From contig JBKBLN010000001.1 in the NCBI GenBank assembly GCA_046296415.1, positions 248,001 through 312,000 of the forward strand: a stretch of DNA of 64,000 bases, given 5' to 3'. The notes beneath the pieces are model-generated. The model did no database searches. It was given only the letters and a program-made list of their open reading frames with translations, and had not been told where the DNA came from. Within the stretch, counting starts at the first letter, position 1; every line of letters begins with the position of its first letter. This stretch comes from CAYNRA01 sp046296415 (GTDB taxonomy: Bacteria; Bacteroidota; Bacteroidia; Cytophagales; Spirosomataceae). Below are positions 60,258-64,000 of the stretch, in pieces. A program made the position numbers and the translations under genes.

Positions 60258-60365
60258 ACCTTTAGTTCAATTTTGCCCCACGGTGCATGATCTATCACCT
60301 AGTTTGTCAAGGCTAGTAAAACGGTACCCATTTGGAGGAAAACAAGGACTGAAGGACATTCACTT
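60258..60365. mobile_element. Decayed MITE-like element (copy 3)
   Basis: Follows the inner sequence of the intact element in order: TTTAGTT at the left, CCCACGGTGC, ACCTAG...AAGGCTAG, AAAACGGTACC, AAGGACTGAAGGACAT. Terminal repeats are largely lost. Lies between the intact element and the LysR gene. Confidence 0.5.
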
Positions 60366-60380
60366 GGAGCTGGTTCTGGG

Positions 60381-61280
60381 TTATTCTCCGCGCTCAAACG
60401 ACTGCAAAAGTTCCTTTCGGAACGGGAAGTCGTGGGTGGTTTTGTACATGAGTCCTTGGTGGATTTCGAGGGGTGTGGTGGGATACTGGAGCGGACGGCG
60501 GATGATCTTTGGGAACCGTGAGGTATCATAAAATGTGGGGATGAAGGCCACGCCCATGGCGAGCGACACCAGGTTGCAGAGTAGGTCCAATGAAGATACC
60601 TCTTGGACAATATGGGGTGTACGGTCATAGCCCTGGGAGAGGCAAAAATCTTCGATCTCCTGATAAATCGGATGTCCCGAACGTTCCATTTCGATCCAGT
60701 TTTCATTCGTTAAATCCTGTAGAGATACACTCGGATAAGCTGCCAGAGGATGACCGGCAGGTAAAGCGATGTCCAGGTGAGCCTGGGCCAATGAAATACC
60801 TTCCAACTCGGGATGTCGCAACGGAAAAAGCGTGATTCCCAAATCGATTTGTTCGGTCACTAAAGCTTGCTGGACATGCCAAAAGGTGGGAAATTCGACC
60901 AGCCGTATGTCGACTTCACTTAGATAGGGTGCAAAATGCGGCAATACTTCGGCAATCCGTTCTTTCACCAACATCTTGTAAATACCCAGACGGATTACTT
61001 TTTTTTGGCGATTTAGGCCTTGAATCTGCTCAGAAACTTGCTGAACAGACTGTAAAATTTGTTTGGCAACAGGATACAACAGTGCCCCAGCCTCTGTCAG
61101 TTCTACTTTCCGATTTTGCGTCCGTTTTTGCCGAGAGAACAGCTCCGTATGCAAGCTATCCTCCAGCAACCGAATCTGTTGGCTCAAGGCAGGCTGCGAA
61201 ACGTACAATCGATCCGCAGCACGGCTGTAATGCTGCTCCTCGGCGATCATGACAAAATACTTCAGTTGCCGAATTTCCAT
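60381..61280 (-). CDS. LysR family transcriptional regulator
   Basis: 299-residue LysR-type regulator. wHTH at residues about 1-62: QLKYFVMIAEEQHYSRAADR followed by LYVSQPALSQQIRLLEDSLH. The periplasmic-binding-like effector domain (about 92-295) is complete. Divergent from hppD with 173 bp between starts; an ATAAG-TATTG-CTTAT dyad at 61365-61379 is a T-N11-A LysR site between them. It may control hppD or the adjacent tyrosine catabolism, but the effector is unknown. Confidence 0.92.
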   Translation of the reverse strand: MEIRQLKYFVMIAEEQHYSRAADRLYVSQPALSQQIRLLEDSLHTELFSRQKRTQNRKVELTEAGALLYPVAKQILQSVQQVSEQIQGLNRQKKVIRLGIYKMLVKERIAEVLPHFAPYLSEVDIRLVEFPTFWHVQQALVTEQIDLGITLFPLRHPELEGISLAQAHLDIALPAGHPLAAYPSVSLQDLTNENWIEMERSGHPIYQEIEDFCLSQGYDRTPHIVQEVSSLDLLCNLVSLAMGVAFIPTFYDTSRFPKIIRRPLQYPTTPLEIHQGLMYKTTHDFPFRKELLQSFERGE

Positions 61281-61364
61281 ATTAGGTTTACTTATCTAAT
61301 TAAGAATAGATTGCTAAAATTAAGACAAATATTGGGCAAATTTAATCAATTCGTATCTTTTAAG

Positions 61365-61379
61365 ATAAGTATTGCTTAT
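61365..61379. promoter_or_regulatory. Candidate LysR operator (T-N11-A)
   Basis: ATAAG-TATTG-CTTAT, a perfect 5-bp inverted repeat with T-N11-A geometry in the LysR/hppD intergenic region, 75 bp before the hppD ATG. Confidence 0.5.
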
Positions 61380-61453
61380 ATAATCATTCAAACAAATGAT
61401 TGGATTTACATGAGAAAATAGGGGAAATTTGTGGTGTCAAAAAGTCAAAAACG

Positions 61454-62581
61454 ATGGAATTAGTATCAACACACGCACAGCCGACCACGGCAGAGGATAT
61501 TTTGCCTTTATTGGGCACCGACCACGTTGAGTTTTATGTGGGAAACGCCAAGCAATCGGCTTATTTTTATCAACATGCCTTTGGATTCAAGGTGGTTGCG
61601 TATGCTGGGCCTGAAACGGGTGTTCGTGATCGAGCTTCTTATGTACTTGAGCAAGGTAAGATTCGTTTGGTTTTGACGACTTCCTTGTATGCCGATTCTG
61701 ATATTTCGCGCCATGTACAACAGCACGGAGATGGCGTGAAAGTACTGGCTCTTTGGGTAGACAATGCGACCGAGGCTTTTGAGGGTACAGTTTCTCGGGG
61801 TGCTGTGGCTGTTTCGGCCCCACAACGTTTGCAGGATGCCTTTGGTGAGGTAGTAGTGGCGAGTATCAAAACCTACGGAGACACGATTCATACCTTTGTG
61901 GAAAGAAAAAACTACACAGGTATTTTCATGCCTGGATATCAACCCCGCACATTAGGGCACTTCGAATCGTCGGTTGGCTTGAAGTACATCGACCACTGTG
62001 TTGGCAATGTTGCCTTGGGTGAAATGAACCAGTGGGTTGATTTCTACTCCGAGGTCATGGGCTTTAAACTATTGATGACGTTTGATGATGAGGATATTTC
62101 GACGGAATACTCCGCTTTAATGTCCAAGGTTGTTTCGAACGGTAACGGATATGTGAAATTTCCGATCAATGAGCCTGCGGATGGTTTGAAGAAGTCACAA
62201 GTAGAAGAATATTTAGAGTTTTACAACGGTCCTGGAGTCCAGCACTTGGCCGTCGCGACAGACGATATCGTGCACACGGTGCGGGAGCTTCGTCGGCGGG
62301 GCATCGAGTTTTTAGAAGTTCCTGGAACGTATTATGACGATTTACTGGATCGTGTCGGACAAATTGATGAGGATTTGGCACCCTTGCGTGAACTTAATAT
62401 TCTGGTGGATCGGGATGAAGAAGGGTATTTACTTCAGATTTTCACCAAGCCTGTAGAAGATCGTCCGACATTATTTTTTGAAATCATCCAGCGGAAAGGG
62501 GCCACTTCCTTTGGAAAAGGAAATTTCAAGGCCTTGTTCGAAGCCATTGAGCGCGAGCAAGAGCGGAGAGGAAACTTATAA
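61454..62581 (+). CDS. hppD: 4-hydroxyphenylpyruvate dioxygenase
   Basis: 375-residue Fe(II) dioxygenase converting 4-hydroxyphenylpyruvate to homogentisate in tyrosine breakdown. Two VOC-type domains: N-terminal DHVEFYVGNAKQSAYFYQHA and C-terminal YIDHCVGNV. Fe ligands are His in IDHCVGNV, His in VQHLAVATDD and Glu in FFEIIQRKG; the C-terminal GKGNFKALFEAIEREQ gating helix is complete. Start at the ATG at 61454 (MELVSTHAQP); the open frame extends 18 codons upstream. Homogentisate dioxygenase is not next to it in the window. Confidence 0.96.
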   Translation: MELVSTHAQPTTAEDILPLLGTDHVEFYVGNAKQSAYFYQHAFGFKVVAYAGPETGVRDRASYVLEQGKIRLVLTTSLYADSDISRHVQQHGDGVKVLALWVDNATEAFEGTVSRGAVAVSAPQRLQDAFGEVVVASIKTYGDTIHTFVERKNYTGIFMPGYQPRTLGHFESSVGLKYIDHCVGNVALGEMNQWVDFYSEVMGFKLLMTFDDEDISTEYSALMSKVVSNGNGYVKFPINEPADGLKKSQVEEYLEFYNGPGVQHLAVATDDIVHTVRELRRRGIEFLEVPGTYYDDLLDRVGQIDEDLAPLRELNILVDRDEEGYLLQIFTKPVEDRPTLFFEIIQRKGATSFGKGNFKALFEAIEREQERRGNL

Positions 62582-62596
62582 TGCCTCTAGTGAGGA

Positions 62597-62655
62597 TGTC
62601 GTTTGGTTTCACCTTTCTTTTGATGCATTCGGAAGAATAGGCATGCCAAACGACA
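62597..62655. promoter_or_regulatory. Inverted repeat between convergent hppD and Nudix gene
   Basis: TGTCGTTTGG (62597-62606) and CCAAACGACA (62646-62655), perfect 10-bp arms 39 nt apart. Possibly a long-loop terminator for both genes, or a relic of an inverted-repeat element, since the arm resembles the MITE terminus TGTCGTTTAG. Confidence 0.35.
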
Positions 62656-62659
62656 GGCT

Positions 62660-63406
62660 TTATATTTCATCAACAAAACGAGTAACTTGTTTGAAGCGAT
62701 ACAGGTAGGGCGCCCGATGTGCCCCTCCTGTATATTTTTTTTCTATGCGTTCCAAAAGACCGCTAGATAGCATTTTCCGCTGAAAGTTCGTGCGCACCAA
62801 AGGCCTACCTAAAATAGTCTGGTATAGAACCTGGAGGTCGTGCATTGTAAATTGTTGGGGCAGAAGGTTGGAGCTCACCGCTTGATGAGGAAGGTCTCGC
62901 CGGAGGGTTTCCAGCGCCTTATCCATGATTTCGCGGTGGTCGATGAACAGGGGGGGGACTTGCTGAATATCGTACCAGGTACATGAATCCGAAATGTCGT
63001 CTACTTGAGGACAAACTTGGGTGAAGTCCACTAATGCATAGTACCCGATCGAAATAGTTCGCTGAAACAACCAATGGTCTTCTCTTAGGGGTTTACCCGC
63101 TTTAATTAATAATTCTCGATTGAGTTCCGGATTGTTTCGGTTGACCTTCCCAAAAGTCGCGAATTGTTCCAAATAAATATTGGTGACGCCCGTCCGTTCA
63201 GCCAAAATTCGACGAGCAGCCGTGTCGATATCTTCTTCTTGACGAATGAAGCCACCCGGCAGGGCAAATACATCCGCATTTTTGAATTTCAAGACCAAAA
63301 CCTTCAATTGTTGATCGTGAAATCCGAAAATCACACAGTCAATCGATACCTGCGTGATATGCCGTGACTTTTTGGTCGCGCTGTAGGGGTCATTCCGTAG
63401 ATTCAT
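62660..63406 (-). CDS. NrtR/AraR-type Nudix-domain transcriptional regulator
   Basis: 248 residues. N-terminal Nudix domain (about 15-150) followed by a winged-helix C-domain (about 165-245: QFTMHDLQVLYQTILGRPLV, RTNFQRKMLSSGLL). The Nudix box reads GGFIRQEEDIDTAARRILAE followed by RTG: the REUxEE core is RILAER, so two of the catalytic acidic positions are lost. This fits a ligand-sensing, non-catalytic Nudix domain as in NrtR and the Bacteroides arabinose regulator AraR. Divergent from the secreted hydrolase gene, with a palindrome between. Confidence 0.85.
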   Translation of the reverse strand: MNLRNDPYSATKKSRHITQVSIDCVIFGFHDQQLKVLVLKFKNADVFALPGGFIRQEEDIDTAARRILAERTGVTNIYLEQFATFGKVNRNNPELNRELLIKAGKPLREDHWLFQRTISIGYYALVDFTQVCPQVDDISDSCTWYDIQQVPPLFIDHREIMDKALETLRRDLPHQAVSSNLLPQQFTMHDLQVLYQTILGRPLVRTNFQRKMLSSGLLERIEKKYTGGAHRAPYLYRFKQVTRFVDEI

Positions 63407-63475
63407 CTGGTTAAAAAAGCGATAGGTTGGATAAAAGTAAGGAAAAATTTTCTTTTTTCATGGAGACTTAGTAAT

Positions 63476-63496
63476 ATTGTATCACAATGATACAAT
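63476..63496. promoter_or_regulatory. Candidate Nudix-regulator operator
   Basis: ATTGTATC-ACAAT-GATACAAT, perfect 8-bp arms with a 5-bp centre, in the middle of the divergent intergenic region (34 bp before the hydrolase ATG). Good candidate binding site of the adjacent regulator. Confidence 0.6.
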
Positions 63497-63530
63497 AGCG
63501 ATCATTTATTCAACCTACTTCTATACACAT

Positions 63531-64000
63531 ATGCAGAGAATCTCTCGCATGACCTACTTTTTCACCCTATGCATGATTTTTTTGGGGGGGAGTGTAGCGA
63601 TGTCGCAAGTTCAGATTTCGACATTTCACTCCGATGTGGACGACACGGAGCAACCGTATGGATTGTACCTCCCCCCCAAATACACCCCCAAAAAGAAGTA
63701 TCCCTTGGTAGTGATGCTCCACGGTGCGGGATCGAACCATCGGTTATCGATGCGTCGTGTTTTTGGGAAGAGTAATTTTCCAGGCGAGAGTGATATTGAG
63801 GCGAGCTTGTATTTCCCAGAATGGCCACCGGTCGAAATGATTGTCGTAACGCCGTTAGCCCGCGGGACCATGGGTTATCAGGGAGTTGCTGAAAAAGATG
63901 TTTGGGATATGTTGGCGGATGTGGAGGCCAAGTACTCGGTGGATCCCGACCGACGGTATCTTACCGGATTGTCGATGGGCGGTGGAGGAACCCTTTGGAT
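63531..64000 (+). CDS. Secreted alpha/beta hydrolase (partial)
   Basis: The first 156 residues of a gene running off the right edge. Signal peptide about 1-25 (MTYFFTLCMIFLGGSVAMSQ). Alpha/beta hydrolase features: oxyanion motif VVMLHGAGSN, and nucleophile elbow GLSMGGGG near the cut, with Ser as nucleophile. The type (YGLYLPPKYTPKKKYPLVVM) fits secreted carboxylesterases or feruloyl-esterase-like polysaccharide esterases. Divergent regulation by an AraR-like Nudix regulator suggests carbohydrate-linked induction. Confidence 0.85.
   Translation, partial: MQRISRMTYFFTLCMIFLGGSVAMSQVQISTFHSDVDDTEQPYGLYLPPKYTPKKKYPLVVMLHGAGSNHRLSMRRVFGKSNFPGESDIEASLYFPEWPPVEMIVVTPLARGTMGYQGVAEKDVWDMLADVEAKYSVDPDRRYLTGLSMGGGGTLW

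Overview
The window reads as chromosomal DNA of a Bacteroidota bacterium, most likely of the class Cytophagia. Grounds for this: promoters of the TTG-N19-TAnnTTTG type (clear at tRNA-Trp, rplM, the trp leader and a marR-type gene), a GT3 (eukaryote-like) glycogen synthase, a DUF5606 protein, four GLPGLI-family proteins, a carboxypeptidase-regulatory-domain outer-membrane protein, a NrtR/AraR-type Nudix regulator, and weak use of Shine-Dalgarno sites with several GTG and TTG starts. The species cannot be fixed from the sequence alone.

Layout. 1-1182: MlaFE-type lipid ABC transporter (minus strand, ATPase cut by the window edge). 1256-5250: SDR enzyme, DUF5606 protein, glycogen synthase, plsY. 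5317-17450: the conserved tRNA-Trp-secE-nusG-rplKAJL-rpoBC block, with promoters, a structured rplK leader, an intercistronic hairpin before rplL and strong terminators. 17828-23282 (minus): mutL, two rhomboid proteases, dxs. 23364-25140: a barstar-like protein divergent from a NuiA-like nuclease inhibitor that overlaps a secreted NucA-type lipoprotein nuclease. 25394-28125: rplM-rpsI-rpsB-tsf. 28208-29513: two small membrane proteins, then a gene-poor stretch with a decayed mobile element and a gene remnant. 29514-33684: TPR protein, tadA, Mn/Fe superoxide dismutase, a prohibitin-like lipoprotein and a polytopic glycosyltransferase-like protein. 33731-36864: trp leader peptide, attenuator and trpEGD. 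36902-41878: gamma-glutamyltransferase, SGNH hydrolase, MFS transporter and a beta-lactamase-family hydrolase flanked by GGTCTGTG repeat arrays. 42215-49556: four GLPGLI paralogues, an XRE regulator, a small secreted cysteine protein and a large outer-membrane receptor-like protein. 49744-56341: Gfo/Idh/MocA oxidoreductase, unknown membrane protein, porin-like protein, lone PD-(D/E)XK protein, lgt. 56466-59792: MarR regulator, small beta-barrel protein, M1 peptidase. 59846-60380: ATGAATT microsatellite split by a 176-bp MITE-like element, then a decayed copy. 60381-64000: LysR regulator, hppD, Nudix-type regulator and the start of a secreted alpha/beta hydrolase.

The most noteworthy signals are: (i) a complete ribosome-mediated trp attenuator with three tandem Trp codons whose leader ORF seems to start at the transcript 5' end; (ii) a secreted nuclease coupled to its likely cognate inhibitor beside a second, barstar-type inhibitor; (iii) an amplified GLPGLI cluster with its own XRE regulator, palindromic operators and a small secreted Cys-containing protein; (iv) mutually exclusive helices in the rplK leader; and (v) a non-autonomous inverted-repeat element family.
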